Shown piece by piece: positions 27,520 through 37,379 of a DNA stretch of 64,000 nucleotides (position 1 is its first letter; each line of letters opens with the position of its first letter). The DNA is from Sedimenticola thiotaurini (GTDB taxonomy: Bacteria > Pseudomonadota > Gammaproteobacteria > Chromatiales > Chromatiaceae): the NCBI RefSeq assembly GCF_001007875.1, contig NZ_CP011412.1:620001-684000 (forward strand), read 5' to 3'. The notes beneath the pieces are model-generated. The model searched no databases, was not told the DNA's origin, and was given only the letters and a program-made list of their open reading frames with translations. Position numbers and translations under genes: made by a program.

Positions 27520-28173
27520 ATGCAAGAGCTGGATCTAGAATTTGAATTCTCCCTCAAGCCGGACCCGGATCCAGAGTTGGCTCCCTACGTGGTCAGGTTT
27601 CTTGGTACCAGTGTGGCCTGGGATGATGAAGCGGCTACCGATCGTATTGCTGGAGAGATACTCGGCCACAGGATAGATCTGGCAGCGGCCATTGTGGATG
27701 GTGTTGAACAGTCCCTGTTGCTCGATTCAGTCTGCCCCGAACTTTCCGAATTTGCCCAGACCGCCTTTGGTGACGATGGTTGTCACTTCATGCAGCAGAC
27801 GGACGAAGGCGTCACCAAGAAGCAGGAGTGCAGCGGACTGGTCTATATCAACGAGATCACCATCGACCCCGATTATCGAGGCCAGGGTATCGGGACCGCC
27901 CTGATGGGGAAGATCGGCCAGATGGTGGATGTGGAAGATAGTATCATCGCACTAAAGGCGTTTCCCCTCTCTCCCGAATATGGCAAACCGGTCCCACCTG
28001 CCGATGTGGAACGGGTCAAGCGGTTTTACGAGCGTCTTGGTTTTGTCCACATCGGCGGCGAGTTCATGGTCAAACAGGCCAATCTCTGCGATAACATCAA
28101 AAAACGGATGGCGTGGAGAAAGGATCGACCAGTTAAATCTGTCCGTGCTCAACCCGCCAAGATGGGTGTTTGA
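27520..28173 (+). CDS. GNAT-family N-acetyltransferase
   Basis: 217 residues. The C-terminal half holds the acetyl-CoA-binding core INEITIDPDYRGQGIGTALM (R/Q-x-x-G-x-G near residue 120) followed by FYERLGFVHIGG, the last strands of the GNAT fold. The N-terminal 90 residues are acidic and not familiar. ATG 27520 is preferred because GGAG lies 6 bp upstream; an ATG at 27508 lacks a site. The substrate is unknown and the gene has no obvious operon partner. Confidence 0.78.
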   Translation: MQELDLEFEFSLKPDPDPELAPYVVRFLGTSVAWDDEAATDRIAGEILGHRIDLAAAIVDGVEQSLLLDSVCPELSEFAQTAFGDDGCHFMQQTDEGVTKKQECSGLVYINEITIDPDYRGQGIGTALMGKIGQMVDVEDSIIALKAFPLSPEYGKPVPPADVERVKRFYERLGFVHIGGEFMVKQANLCDNIKKRMAWRKDRPVKSVRAQPAKMGV

Positions 28174-28289
28174 TTGGGGACAGATTGTCTGCCCGGTTCT
28201 GTGTTATAAATTACTGCTGATTCAACCGACCGATACCGCTATTGGGAATAGGTGGTTGCAACGGTTTTAATTTTTGTTAGGGATACGCT

Positions 28290-28712
28290 ATGGCAGACCG
28301 CAGTTTCAATTTTGCTGGCTTCATGATTCGATGGATCCTGGCCCTGTTTCTGGTTTTTTGTACCTACAATCCTTCCGGTTACTCCTGGTATCACTGGCTG
28401 ATGGGAGCGGAAAATAAAATCGAACCCCTGTTGATACTGGCGGCTGTGCTGTTGCTTATCGGCTGGGTGATCTATGTTCGGGCGACGGCCCGCTCCCTTG
28501 GCATCCTGGGTACGCTGCTGGCCCTGGCCCTGTTTGGCACGCTGGTCTGGGCCCTGATCTACTATCAGATCATCTCCCTGAGCAATACCACGCTTCTCTC
28601 CTATATTGTATTGGTCATACTCTCCGCCGTGATGGCCACCGGCCTCTCCTGGTCCCATATCCGTCGTCGCATCAGTGGCCAGCTGGATGTGGATGACCGG
28701 GACGACGATTAG
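28290..28712 (+). CDS. Four-helix membrane protein (DUF6524-like)
   Basis: 140 residues with four predicted transmembrane helices (about 10-27, 45-62, 68-90 and 97-117) and an acidic C-terminal tail (DVDDRDDD). It fits the small DUF6524-type membrane proteins in size and in the FMIRWILALFLVF..TYNPSGYSW opening; that family name is from memory. It lies directly before an MscS-type channel gene in the same direction, so the two may be co-transcribed. Function unknown. Confidence 0.68.
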   Translation: MADRSFNFAGFMIRWILALFLVFCTYNPSGYSWYHWLMGAENKIEPLLILAAVLLLIGWVIYVRATARSLGILGTLLALALFGTLVWALIYYQIISLSNTTLLSYIVLVILSAVMATGLSWSHIRRRISGQLDVDDRDDD

Positions 28713-28818
28713 TTTGCCCAAGGTGCTGCTGCCGCTCATGGGGACAGCTCCCCATGGTGCCGGAGCGGCGATCGCAGGCGCTTCAGTGATACAACGACAG
28801 ATAGGGAATTTCCACCTG

Positions 28819-30516
28819 ATGAATAATCAAAAAAAGGTATTCAGGGTTAACTTTCTCATCCTGCTGCTATTCGGTTTCCTGGGCCTGGTTGCAATGCCGC
28901 TGTTGGCCCAGGAGCAGCCGGAGACGGAGCAGAAACAGGTCGCTGCGGCCCCATCCACCATAGCGACATTGACCTCCTTCGTGGAGCTGAAGAGAAACCT
29001 TCAGAAGGACATGCAGGCTGTGAACCGGCAGCTTCAGTCCGCCCAGACAGACGCAGAGAAGGCAAATCTGAAGCAGCAACTGGAGAAACTGGAGAGTGAT
29101 CTCAAGACCACCAACCGGAATTTTGAAAATATAGCGGCAGGCGTCGATATGACGACCTTGAGGGGAGAGGTTCAGGAGGAGTTCAATCTGCAGCAGGAGG
29201 TGTTTTCCCTGCTGCGGCCGGCAATCGATGAAATGAAGGAGATCACTGCCCGGGTGCGGCAGAAATCGGAGCTGAAAAAGAAGATCGCCTATTACCAGGG
29301 CCAACTGCCGATTATCACCGAGGCGCTGGCCAATGTGCAGAAATTGGAACAGTCCGCTGATAACAAGACCCTGTTGCAGAGTCTCAAGCAGACGGCGGAG
29401 CAGTGGGCTAAACAGCAGGCTTTTATCCAGAGTGAACTGCAGGCGGCACAGTTACAGCTGGACAAGCTGAGCGCCGATGAGACCTCGTTCACCGAGGCAT
29501 CCCAGAGTTATCTGAAATCATTCTTCCAGAAACGGGGACTCTATCTCACCATCGCCCTGGCAGTGGTCATCGGTATCGCCTTGCTGTCCCGACTGAGTGC
29601 CAGCGCGATGCAGCGTTTTATACCGGGATTTCGGGCCAAGCATCGCAGTTTCAGGATTCGGTTGATTGAACTGCTGCACCGGGTCCTCACCGTGCTGCTC
29701 TCAATCCTCGGCCCCATGGCGGTGTTTTACATTGTCGAGGACTGGGTGCTGTTCAGCCTGGGTATCCTGTTACTGTTCGGCATTGCCTGGGCGTTACGAC
29801 AGACATTACCCCGTTACTGGAGCCAGGTTCAGCTGTTTCTCAATGTCGGCTCGGTGCGGGAGGGCGAGCGGCTGTTGATGGAGGGACTGCCATGGCGGGT
29901 TGAGCAGATCAATGTGTTCAGTACCCTGGTAAACCCGGTCGCGGGAATCAGCCAGCGGGTACCCATCGATGAACTGGTGGATCTTAAATCACGCCCCTCT
30001 GATGCAGATGAACCCTGGTTTCCCTGCAGCAAAGGGGATTGGGTGATTCTGGACAGTGGCGTGCGGGGGAAAGTCAACGGTATCTCCCATGAGTTTGTTC
30101 AGCTGGTACAACGGGGTGGTGCCAGGGTCACTTACCAGATGGCCGATTTCCTGGCTGCTTCGCCACGCAACCTGGCGACAAACTTCCGCATCAAGGAGAT
30201 TATCGGGCTCAGTTACGATCTGCAAAAGGAGATTACCGGCACTATCCCGGAAACACTTCAGAATTATCTGCTGCAGCGATTACAACAGGAAGGCTATGCG
30301 GATCAGCTGCTGAATATGCGGGTTGAGTTTAATGCGGCGAACAACTCGTCACTGGATCTCGTGGTCATTGCCGACTTCAAGGGGGAGGTGGGCGACCTGT
30401 ATAACCGGTTCCGCCGCGCCATCCAGCGCTGGTGCGTGGATGCCTGCAGCGAGAACGGTTGGGAGATTCCGTTCCCCCAGTTGACCCTGCACGGTGCCCT
30501 GTCCCGAGCGGAATAA
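28819..30516 (+). CDS. MscS-like mechanosensitive channel protein with periplasmic coiled coil
   Basis: 565 residues: a hydrophobic signal segment (about 8-30), a long periplasmic coiled coil rich in Gln, Lys and Glu (about 45-230), transmembrane helices (about 245-265, 292-312 and 318-338), then MscS-type soluble domains. The beta domain begins at VGSVREGERLL, and a second beta-like stretch (KGDWVILDSGVRGKVNGISHE) precedes the alpha/beta vestibule domain. ATG 28819 matches the signal peptide; a longer open frame from 28675 overlaps the previous gene and is not coding-like. Predicted role is osmotic protection. The pore-helix Gly/Ala pattern is not well conserved, so gating is uncertain. Confidence 0.8.
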   Translation: MNNQKKVFRVNFLILLLFGFLGLVAMPLLAQEQPETEQKQVAAAPSTIATLTSFVELKRNLQKDMQAVNRQLQSAQTDAEKANLKQQLEKLESDLKTTNRNFENIAAGVDMTTLRGEVQEEFNLQQEVFSLLRPAIDEMKEITARVRQKSELKKKIAYYQGQLPIITEALANVQKLEQSADNKTLLQSLKQTAEQWAKQQAFIQSELQAAQLQLDKLSADETSFTEASQSYLKSFFQKRGLYLTIALAVVIGIALLSRLSASAMQRFIPGFRAKHRSFRIRLIELLHRVLTVLLSILGPMAVFYIVEDWVLFSLGILLLFGIAWALRQTLPRYWSQVQLFLNVGSVREGERLLMEGLPWRVEQINVFSTLVNPVAGISQRVPIDELVDLKSRPSDADEPWFPCSKGDWVILDSGVRGKVNGISHEFVQLVQRGGARVTYQMADFLAASPRNLATNFRIKEIIGLSYDLQKEITGTIPETLQNYLLQRLQQEGYADQLLNMRVEFNAANNSSLDLVVIADFKGEVGDLYNRFRRAIQRWCVDACSENGWEIPFPQLTLHGALSRAE

Positions 30517-30526
30517 CCGGATCGGT

Positions 30527-31921
30527 TCAACGGGGCAGGGTCACCACCGCTTCCAGTCCCGTCGATCTGCCCTTGCGCAGGATCACATCGCCGCCGTGGG
30601 CCCGGGCAATGTTGCGGGCGATACCGAGCCCAAGCCCGGTACCGCCGGTCTCCCGGGCCCGTGACTCTTCGCGGCGATAGAAGGGGTCGAAGAGTCCCTC
30701 CAGCTCCGCTTCCGGTACTCCTTCCCCACGGTCTGCGATAATAATGGTGAGGCGCTCCTGGCTCTCCTCCAGGCGTATCTCTGCAGCCTTACCGTAGCGA
30801 ACGGCGTTCTCAATCAGGTTCATCAGGCAGCGCTTCAATGCCAGGGGTCGGCCGGTGTAGGGCGCAATATTCGCCTTCGACAGGTTTACTTCCCAACCCA
30901 GCTCGCCGGCGTCGTCCTGCAGTGACTCAAGCAGTCCGATGATATTGATCTGTACCGGTTTCTCCTTGCTCTCGGTGCCCCGCAGGTAGTCCAGTGTGGC
31001 GTGTACCATCTGCTCCATATCGTCCAGGTCTTTCTCGAATCGGGTCTGAAGCTCTTCGTCCTTCAGCAACGCGAGGCGCAGGCGTAGGCGGGTGATCGGG
31101 GTCTTCAGATCGTGGGAGACGGCAGCCAGCACCCGGCTGCGATCTTCAATATAGCGTCGCAACCGTTCCTGCATGGTATTGAATGCCTTTACCGCCCGCC
31201 TGACCTCCCGGGGGCCACTCTCGCTGAGGGGGGGATAGGTGATGTCCTTACCGATGTTCTGCGCCGCTTCCGCCAGTGTGCCCAGGGGACGGGTGACCCA
31301 GCGCACCGCCAGCAGTGAGAGCAGGATAATGGAGATCAACAGCACCCCGAGATAGGTGAGCAGCCTGTAGGGCCACTCTTCCACACCCGCAGGGATTGGC
31401 CGCAGGATATTCAGCCAACCGCCATCGGAGAGTTGGATGCTGGCCTGAAAACCGCTCCGGGGCGGGCGGAATCGAGAGGGTCTGGATTCGATATAGCGCC
31501 GTTCCCGGCTATCCTTGCGGTGCTCCCGCCAGTAGGATTTTTCCAGTTCACGGTTGCGCTCGATCGGATTGATCGCCACCTGTATGGCGGTACCCTCGGG
31601 CAGCGCCTGTTTCAGGAGCATTTCCAGATGGTTGGCTGGCAGGGCCCCCTTATCCAGTTCAAGCGGGGCATCGGACAGGCTGGCGCGGAATTGGGGAGTA
31701 CTGAAGGCCCGGACAATATGTGCCCGTTCGGCAGATTGGGTCTCCTCCAGCAGATAGACCAGGGAGGCCACCCGCTGGATCAGCTGTACTCCGGTGTTCT
31801 CCCGTATCACGTTGACCCGGTCTTTCAGCAGCAGCCCGGTGCTGAACAGCTGGGTAAACAGCAGACCGATGATCAGGATCAGGGTCAGGCGTCCGAACAG
31901 TGAGCGTGGCAGCAGCCTCAT
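30527..31921 (-). CDS. Sensor histidine kinase, EnvZ/CpxA type
   Basis: 464 residues: TM1 (about 10-30), a periplasmic sensor domain of about 155 residues rich in Arg, TM2 (about 186-207), HAMP, a dimerisation domain with the phospho-accepting His (SHDLKTP, about 269) and an ATPase domain with N box NLIENAVRYG, G1 DRGEGVP and G2 GTGLGLGIA. It overlaps the upstream response regulator gene by ATGA. Divergent location from a Spy-like gene suggests an envelope-stress or metal signal. Confidence 0.92.
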   Translation of the reverse strand: MRLLPRSLFGRLTLILIIGLLFTQLFSTGLLLKDRVNVIRENTGVQLIQRVASLVYLLEETQSAERAHIVRAFSTPQFRASLSDAPLELDKGALPANHLEMLLKQALPEGTAIQVAINPIERNRELEKSYWREHRKDSRERRYIESRPSRFRPPRSGFQASIQLSDGGWLNILRPIPAGVEEWPYRLLTYLGVLLISIILLSLLAVRWVTRPLGTLAEAAQNIGKDITYPPLSESGPREVRRAVKAFNTMQERLRRYIEDRSRVLAAVSHDLKTPITRLRLRLALLKDEELQTRFEKDLDDMEQMVHATLDYLRGTESKEKPVQINIIGLLESLQDDAGELGWEVNLSKANIAPYTGRPLALKRCLMNLIENAVRYGKAAEIRLEESQERLTIIIADRGEGVPEAELEGLFDPFYRREESRARETGGTGLGLGIARNIARAHGGDVILRKGRSTGLEAVVTLPR

Positions 31922-32649
31922 GCGGTGCTCCCGCTGTTCTCGACCTGGACTGCGAAGATATATCCTTCACCCCGTATCGTCTTGATTATCCGAGGCTCTT
32001 TCGGATCGTCTTCCAGGCGTCTCCGGAGACGGCTGACCAGTACATCGATACTCCGGTCGAACGGGTCGGCTTCCCTGCCCTGGGTGAGGTCGAGCAACTG
32101 GTCCCGGTTCAATATCCGGTTGGGATGATCCAGGAACACTTTCAGTAGCCGGTATTCTGCACCGCTCAGGGGTACTACGCTACCACCCGACGATTCCAGA
32201 TGACGGGCAATCGGGTCCAGTGTCCAGCCGCCGAAACTGATCACTTCGGGTGCCGAGTCGGGCTGGTCGTAGGGTAGGGAGGTAGTGCGGCGCAAAACCA
32301 CTTTTATACGGGCCAGCAGTTCCCGGGGATTGAACGGCTTGGGCAGGTAGTCATCCGCCCCCATCTCCAGGCCCAGGATACGGTCCATCTCGTCACCCCG
32401 GGCGGTCAGCATGATAATGGGAATCTTCGATTTCACCCGCAGGTTGCGGCACAGCTCCAGTCCGTCGGTCCCGGGCAGCATCAGATCCAGCACCACCAGA
32501 TCAATGCGCTGCTCCTCCAATGCCCGGTTCATGGCTTTGCCTTCACCGACGGTGGTTACCCGGTAGCCGTTCTGCTCCAGGTAGGTCTGTAGCAGTTCCC
32601 GGATCTCCCGGTCATCATCGACCACCAGAATATGACGTCTCTTTTTCAT
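31918..32649 (-). CDS. OmpR-family response regulator
   Basis: 243 residues: receiver domain with the acidic pair Asp11-Asp12, phosphoacceptor Asp55 (VLDLMLPG), Thr83 (MLTA) and Lys105 (DYLPKPFNP), then a winged-helix DNA-binding domain (about 135-235; LTPxE-like SGAEYRLLKVFLDHPNRILNRDQLL, SIDVLVSRLRRRLEDDP, TIRGEGYIF). It is first in the operon with its kinase. A tandem direct repeat in the divergent promoter region is its likely binding site. Confidence 0.94.
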   Translation of the reverse strand: MKKRRHILVVDDDREIRELLQTYLEQNGYRVTTVGEGKAMNRALEEQRIDLVVLDLMLPGTDGLELCRNLRVKSKIPIIMLTARGDEMDRILGLEMGADDYLPKPFNPRELLARIKVVLRRTTSLPYDQPDSAPEVISFGGWTLDPIARHLESSGGSVVPLSGAEYRLLKVFLDHPNRILNRDQLLDLTQGREADPFDRSIDVLVSRLRRRLEDDPKEPRIIKTIRGEGYIFAVQVENSGSTA

Positions 32650-32692
32650 GTGTTCTTTATACCTGAAATGTGGTTTTTTGATGGGGCTGTTT

Positions 32693-32710
32693 TGTAACAG
32701 AGTGTAACAG
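32693..32710. promoter_or_regulatory. Tandem TGTAACAG repeat, candidate response-regulator site
   Basis: TGTAACAG at 32693-32700 and again at 32703-32710, spaced 10 bp (one helical turn). OmpR-family regulators typically bind such tandem half-sites. It lies between the regulator gene and the divergent spy-like gene, so it could control both. Confidence 0.6.
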
Positions 32711-32832
32711 CCCGGCTGTTGATACTCAGGATTACAAAAAACCGTTTTCCTGAAATCAGCGAGTTACATGGAACTGGTCTCATAGTACCCACGAACGGGG
32801 CATGTGGTCCCGGTAACAGAGAGGAAAAACCG

Positions 32833-33336
32833 ATGAAACGTTCAAACAAGATTATTCTGACTGCAGTTGCTATCGTTGGTATCAGTGTCGCATCCATCTC
32901 CTTGGTTTCTGCCCAAGGACGCTATGATCGCTGTGGCTATGGGGGTGACTCCATGAGCATGCAGCGGGGTTTTGACGGGGAGCGCGGACACCACAAGTTC
33001 AACCGTGGTATGAAGGGTGATCCGGCTGCTCGGATGGAGCAACGTCTGGACATGATGAAGTATAAACTGCGTATCACCGAAGAGCAGGAGCCGGTCTGGC
33101 AGGCGTTTGCACAGCAGGTGAAGCAGAAGATGGAAAATCGCCTGGAACGGCGGGAAGCGATGCGTGATAACGGTCGTCCAACTGTCTCCGAGCGGGTTAA
33201 GCAGATGCGCACGGGTGCTGAACAGATGAACGAGATGGCGGATGTGATCGAGAAGCTCTACGCCAGCCTGACCCCGGAGCAGCAGAAGATTGCCGATCAG
33301 ATGCGTCCGATGGGTGGCAAGCCCCGCATGCGTTAA
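32833..33336 (+). CDS. Spy/CpxP-family periplasmic protein (LTXXQ motif)
   Basis: 167 residues with a Sec signal peptide (about 1-28, cleavage near VSA-QG) and a helical, Met/Arg-rich mature domain. The repeat RITEEQEPVW and the C-terminal SLTPEQQKIADQ are the two LTxxQ-type motifs of Spy/CpxP chaperones. GAGGA precedes ATG 32833. CpxP and Spy act as periplasmic chaperones or as sensors feeding back on kinases; the divergent kinase/regulator pair suggests the same loop here. Confidence 0.85.
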   Translation: MKRSNKIILTAVAIVGISVASISLVSAQGRYDRCGYGGDSMSMQRGFDGERGHHKFNRGMKGDPAARMEQRLDMMKYKLRITEEQEPVWQAFAQQVKQKMENRLERREAMRDNGRPTVSERVKQMRTGAEQMNEMADVIEKLYASLTPEQQKIADQMRPMGGKPRMR

Positions 33337-33360
33337 CTGGCAACACAACTCCTGCCTGGA

Positions 33361-33399
33361 GAAACAAAACACCCACCGGACCGGTGGGTGTTTTGTTTC
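33361..33399. terminator. Bidirectional terminator, near-perfect 39-bp palindrome
   Basis: Two 19-base arms (GAAACAAAACACCCACCGG and its complement) around a single A, between the convergent spy-like and acetoacetyl-CoA synthetase genes. Confidence 0.9.
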
Positions 33400-33443
33400 A
33401 GATATCCGGATCAGAGTTGTTCAGGTCCGGACCGGAGCCCGGT

Positions 33444-35396
33444 TCAGGACTGCAGTTCCGGGCGATTGGCGAACAGCTCCAGTGCCTCCGGATTGGCCAG
33501 TGCCTCCTTGTTTTTAACCGGCCGGTTATGCACCACTTCCCGCACCGCCAGTTCGACAATTTTGCCGCTCTTGGTACGTGGAATCTGGTCAACCTGAACA
33601 ACCCGGGCCGGCACATGGCGGGGCGTTGTGTTAGCACGGATCTGCTTCTTGATCTTGTCAATCAGTGCTTCATCCAGGGTCAATCCATCGCGCAGATGGA
33701 CGAATAATACCACCCGCACGTCGCCTTCCCACTCCTGGCCAATTACCAGGCTCTCGATAACTTCATCAAGTTTCTCCACCTGACGGTATATCTCGGCTGT
33801 GCCAATCCGCACGCCACCGGGATTGAGGACCGCATCCGAGCGGCCGTAGATGATGATGCCGTCCTGGGCGGTCAGTTCCACATAGTCCCCATGGCACCAG
33901 ACGTTGGGGAAACGGTCGAAGTAGGCGCTGTGGTATTTCTCACCGGTGGGATCGTTCCAGAAACCGATCGGCATGGAGGTGAAGGGAGCGGTACAGACCA
34001 GTTCCCCCTTCTCTTCACGGACCGGCTGTCCGTCGTCGTTCCATACTTCCACCCGCATGCCCAGCCCCCGGCACTGCAATTCGCCCCGGTAGACCGGCAA
34101 CACCGGATTGCCCAGGGCGAAACAGGAGATGATATCGGTGCCACCGGAGATGGAGGAGAGACAGATATCCTGTTTGATCTGTTCATAGACAAAGTCAAAC
34201 GCCTCCGGCACCAGCGGTGAGCCGGTGGAGCAGAGGGTGCGCACAGTGGAGAGATCATGGGTTTCGCGCGGTTTCAGCCCGGCCTTGTTGATCGCGTCGA
34301 TGAACTTGGCCGAAGTGCCGAACTGGGTCATCTTCTCCGCGTCGGCATAATCGAACAGTACATTGCCATCCGGATAGAAGGGTGAGCCATCATACAGCAG
34401 CAGGGTGGCCTCTGCGGCCAGTCCCGAGACCAGCCAGTTCCACATCATCCAGCCACAGGTAGTGAAATAGAAGGTCCGGTCCCCCGGTTTTACATCGGTG
34501 TGCAGCCGATGCTCCTTGAGATGCTGCAGCAGGGTACCGCCGGCGCCGTGCACAATACACTTGGGCACGCCGGTAGTACCGGAGGAGAACATGATATAGA
34601 GCGGATGATCGAACGGCAGCTGGCGGAAATTGATCTCCTGTGCGCTGTAGCCGTCCGTGAATTGGGCCAGTGAAATGGCGCCCGGGATGGACTCCAGCGG
34701 GAATGTTTCCCGGGTATAGGGGATCACCACCACATGCTCAATACTGGGGATGCGCTGGCGGATCTCGGCGACCTTTTCCAGGCTGTCATGGGTTTTGCCG
34801 TTGTAGTAGTAACCGTCAGTGGTGAACAGCAGTTTGGGTTCAATCTGGCCAAAACGATCCACTACGCCATTGACCCCGAAATCGGGTGAGCAGGAGGACC
34901 AGGTGGCCCCAAGGCTGCTGACGGCCAGCATGGCAATAATGGTCTCCGGCATATTGGGCAGATAGGCGGCCACCCGGTCACCTTCACCAATACCGGCGGC
35001 CTCCAGTGCCTGAACCAGGCGGGACACCTGGTCATAGAGCTCCTGGTGGCTGACGCGACGCTGCACCTTGTCTTCCCCACGGAACACCAGCGCATCGCTG
35101 TCATCCCGGCGCCGCAGCAGATTCTGGGCATAGTTGAGTTTCGCCTGGGGGAACCAGCGGGCACCGGGCATTTTGTCGCCGTTCTCCAGCACCACATCCC
35201 CTCGGGTTTCGGCGATAACACCGCTCTCTTCCCAGATGGCACTCCAGAACGCTTCGGGCTGATCAATCGACCACTGGTAGAGTTGGGTGTAGTCGGTCAG
35301 CTCAGTACCGTACTTCTGGTTGATAAAGTGGCGGAATCGGGTGACGTTCGCCTGTTCAATCTGTTCGGGGCGGGGTTGCCAGAGCTTTTTTGCCAT
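33444..35396 (-). CDS. acsA: Acetoacetyl-CoA synthetase
   Basis: 650-residue AMP-forming ligase (EC 6.2.1.16) that activates acetoacetate with ATP and CoA. It has the ACS-type N-terminal lid ([12 protein letters not shown]), the P-loop-like [16 protein letters not shown], the WSSCSPDFG motif shared with acetoacetyl-CoA synthetases, [21 protein letters not shown], and the catalytic Lys region [12 protein letters not shown] 35396 follows GGAGAA; a GTG at 35408 is less likely. It is the last gene of the aromatic cluster and would convert the acetoacetate released by the FAH-type hydrolase. The 246-bp gap before it suggests an additional promoter. Confidence 0.93.
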   Translation of the reverse strand: MAKKLWQPRPEQIEQANVTRFRHFINQKYGTELTDYTQLYQWSIDQPEAFWSAIWEESGVIAETRGDVVLENGDKMPGARWFPQAKLNYAQNLLRRRDDSDALVFRGEDKVQRRVSHQELYDQVSRLVQALEAAGIGEGDRVAAYLPNMPETIIAMLAVSSLGATWSSCSPDFGVNGVVDRFGQIEPKLLFTTDGYYYNGKTHDSLEKVAEIRQRIPSIEHVVVIPYTRETFPLESIPGAISLAQFTDGYSAQEINFRQLPFDHPLYIMFSSGTTGVPKCIVHGAGGTLLQHLKEHRLHTDVKPGDRTFYFTTCGWMMWNWLVSGLAAEATLLLYDGSPFYPDGNVLFDYADAEKMTQFGTSAKFIDAINKAGLKPRETHDLSTVRTLCSTGSPLVPEAFDFVYEQIKQDICLSSISGGTDIISCFALGNPVLPVYRGELQCRGLGMRVEVWNDDGQPVREEKGELVCTAPFTSMPIGFWNDPTGEKYHSAYFDRFPNVWCHGDYVELTAQDGIIIYGRSDAVLNPGGVRIGTAEIYRQVEKLDEVIESLVIGQEWEGDVRVVLFVHLRDGLTLDEALIDKIKKQIRANTTPRHVPARVVQVDQIPRTKSGKIVELAVREVVHNRPVKNKEALANPEALELFANRPELQS

Positions 35397-35535
35397 TAAA
35401 TTCTCCACCGGTGGATATGATCTTATAGTTTTAAGCAGTCACGAAGAATAGCACTGATCGGGTAAAAAATTAAAATCGTCCCAACCGGATTCAGGGTAAG
35501 GGAGTGGGACGGTTAAGGATTCTTCTCGCTAGGCT

Positions 35536-35554
35536 GCCGGATGGGCGATCCGGC
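35536..35554 (-). terminator. Hairpin downstream of the maleylacetoacetate isomerase gene
   Basis: Perfect GCCGGAT / ATCCGGC stem with GGGCG loop, no U tract. Possible partial terminator before acsA. Confidence 0.4.
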
Positions 35555-35642
35555 CTGATCGTGGCTCGAGCAGCCGGAGAATTTTTCATCCGATCCCTTG
35601 GTTGTGTCCGGTATCGGATCTGCACCACGGGGCCGCTAACAG

Positions 35643-36284
35643 TTAAACCATTTCCGGCTGGTGCTCCGGCCTGGCCCGGTTAAATGCTTCCAGTTGCAGA
35701 CAGGCCTGCTCAATCTGCACTATACGGGGATAGGGGGTCAGGTCCAGTGCGAAACGGCGTGCGTTGTACACCTGGGGTACCAGGCAGATATCGGCTAGGG
35801 TGACCTGGTCACCGAAACAGAATTTTCCTTTGGCAGCCTGAGCAGCCAGCAGCTGCTCCATGGGGCGGAAACCTTCGTGGATCCAGTGGTGATACCAGGT
35901 CTGCTTCTGCTCCTCGCTGACTCCCAGCTCCCGGGTAAGATACTGGAGTATTCTCAGGTTATTAACCGGATGGATATCAGAGACTACCATCTGGGCCAGA
36001 GCCCGTACCCTGGACCGTTGCCGGGCATCGCCCGGTAACAGGGGAGGTTCAGGCACTGTTTCATCCAGGTATTCACAGATCGCCAGTGACTGCTGCAGCA
36101 CCCCGTCATCCAGGGCCAATGCCGGGACCAGCCCCTGGGGATTGACCGTCCGGTACTCCGCACCACCATCTTCACCGGTCAACAGATTGACCGGTATCTG
36201 CTGGTAATCGAGTCCCTTCAGGTTGAGCGCGATACGTACCCGATAGGCGGCTGTGGAGCGGTAGTAATCATAGAGTTTCATCAT
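35643..36284 (-). CDS. maiA: Maleylacetoacetate isomerase (zeta-class GST)
   Basis: 213 residues, glutathione-dependent cis-trans isomerase. The N-terminal thioredoxin-like domain has the zeta GST motif YYRSTAAYRVRIALNLKGL with the catalytic Ser/Thr, then NPQGLVPAL and QQSLAICEYLDE; the C-terminal helical domain has the GDQVTLADICLVPQVYNA N-capping motif. Two tandem ATGs (36284, 36281) are possible starts. It is 26 bp after the FAH-type gene and acts just before that enzyme in the homogentisate pathway. Confidence 0.94.
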   Translation of the reverse strand: MMKLYDYYRSTAAYRVRIALNLKGLDYQQIPVNLLTGEDGGAEYRTVNPQGLVPALALDDGVLQQSLAICEYLDETVPEPPLLPGDARQRSRVRALAQMVVSDIHPVNNLRILQYLTRELGVSEEQKQTWYHHWIHEGFRPMEQLLAAQAAKGKFCFGDQVTLADICLVPQVYNARRFALDLTPYPRIVQIEQACLQLEAFNRARPEHQPEMV

Positions 36285-36310
36285 GTCGGAATCCCGCTTC
36301 TGGTTGCCCC

Positions 36311-37327
36311 TTACGACGCCTGGTACTGCTCCACCTGCTGGTCGATGTCACCGAAGATATTGTTACCCGCCGGATCCTCCATACGGATGCGAATGGTGTC
36401 GCCGAAGCCCATGAAGGGGGTGGTCGGTTTGCCGTTGTTGATCGTCTCGATCATGCGCACTTCAGCGATGCAGGAGTAGCCGACTCCACCGTCGGCGATG
36501 GCCGAGCCCCATTCTGTGTTCTGTTTGTTGGAGACCGTGCCGGATCCGATAATGGTACCGGCACCCAGGGGGCGGGTCTTGGCGGCATGGGCAATCAGCT
36601 GAGGAAAGTTAAAGGTCATGTCCACCCCTGCGTTGGCCTTGCCGAACGGCTGGCCGTTATAGTCCACCAGCAACGGCAGGCTGACCCGCCCATCCTGCCA
36701 ATGGTCGCCCAGTTCGTCCGGTGTGACGGCCACCGGTGAGAAAGCGCTGGAGGGCTTGGACTGGAAGAAGCCGAACCCCTTGGCCAGTTCCGCCGGAATC
36801 AGTCCGCGCAGGGAGACATCGTTGACCAGCATCAGCAGGCGGATCTGTCCGGCCGCCTGTTCGATGCTGCAGCCCATGGGCACATCCCCGGTGACCACGG
36901 CCACCTCGCCTTCGAAGTCAATTCCCCAGGTGGTATCGGCGATGCGGATCGGCTCCCTTGGTCCCAGGAAACTGTCCGAGCCGCCCTGGTACATCAACGG
37001 ATCGTGCCAGAAGCTCTCCGGGATCTCCGCCCCGCGGGCCTTGCGTACCAACTCCACGTGGTTCACATAGGCGCTGCCGTCGGCCCATTGATAGGCCCGG
37101 GGCAGGGGAGAGGCGAGCTGTTCCATCTCCAGTCGGAAGGCATCAGGGCGATCGCCGCTATTCAGCTCCCGATAGCGCTGTTGCAGCGCCGCTTCGCAGT
37201 CTGCCCAGTCATCCAGGGCCGCCTGTAGGGTCGGGGCGATATCGTTGGCCGGCACCGCCTGACCGAGGTCCTTGGAGACCACCAGCAGCAGGCCATCGCG
37301 CCCCTGTTTCATTGAAGCCAGTTTCAT
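36311..37327 (-). CDS. Fumarylacetoacetate hydrolase family protein
   Basis: 338 residues. It has the FAH fold with an N-terminal domain and the metal-binding core: SFWHDPLMYQGGSDSFLGP, the DFEGEVAVVTGD acidic ligand region, VNDVSLRGLIP, KPSSAFSPVAVTPDEL, SGTVSNKQNTEWGS and the GFGDTIRIRM end. In the homogentisate route this enzyme splits fumarylacetoacetate to fumarate and acetoacetate, which fits the acetoacetyl-CoA synthetase in the same cluster. ATG 37327 has AAGGAAAA at a good distance; a GTG immediately upstream is the alternative. Confidence 0.92.
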   Translation of the reverse strand: MKLASMKQGRDGLLLVVSKDLGQAVPANDIAPTLQAALDDWADCEAALQQRYRELNSGDRPDAFRLEMEQLASPLPRAYQWADGSAYVNHVELVRKARGAEIPESFWHDPLMYQGGSDSFLGPREPIRIADTTWGIDFEGEVAVVTGDVPMGCSIEQAAGQIRLLMLVNDVSLRGLIPAELAKGFGFFQSKPSSAFSPVAVTPDELGDHWQDGRVSLPLLVDYNGQPFGKANAGVDMTFNFPQLIAHAAKTRPLGAGTIIGSGTVSNKQNTEWGSAIADGGVGYSCIAEVRMIETINNGKPTTPFMGFGDTIRIRMEDPAGNNIFGDIDQQVEQYQAS

Positions 37328-37379
37328 CACTGTTTTCCTTTCTGTTTTGCCTGTATGGAGGCTGTTGTGCGGATCGGAA

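Noticed and set aside
28675-28818. N-terminal extension of the MscS-like protein
   Set aside because: It overlaps the upstream gene and precedes a proper signal peptide starting at 28819.
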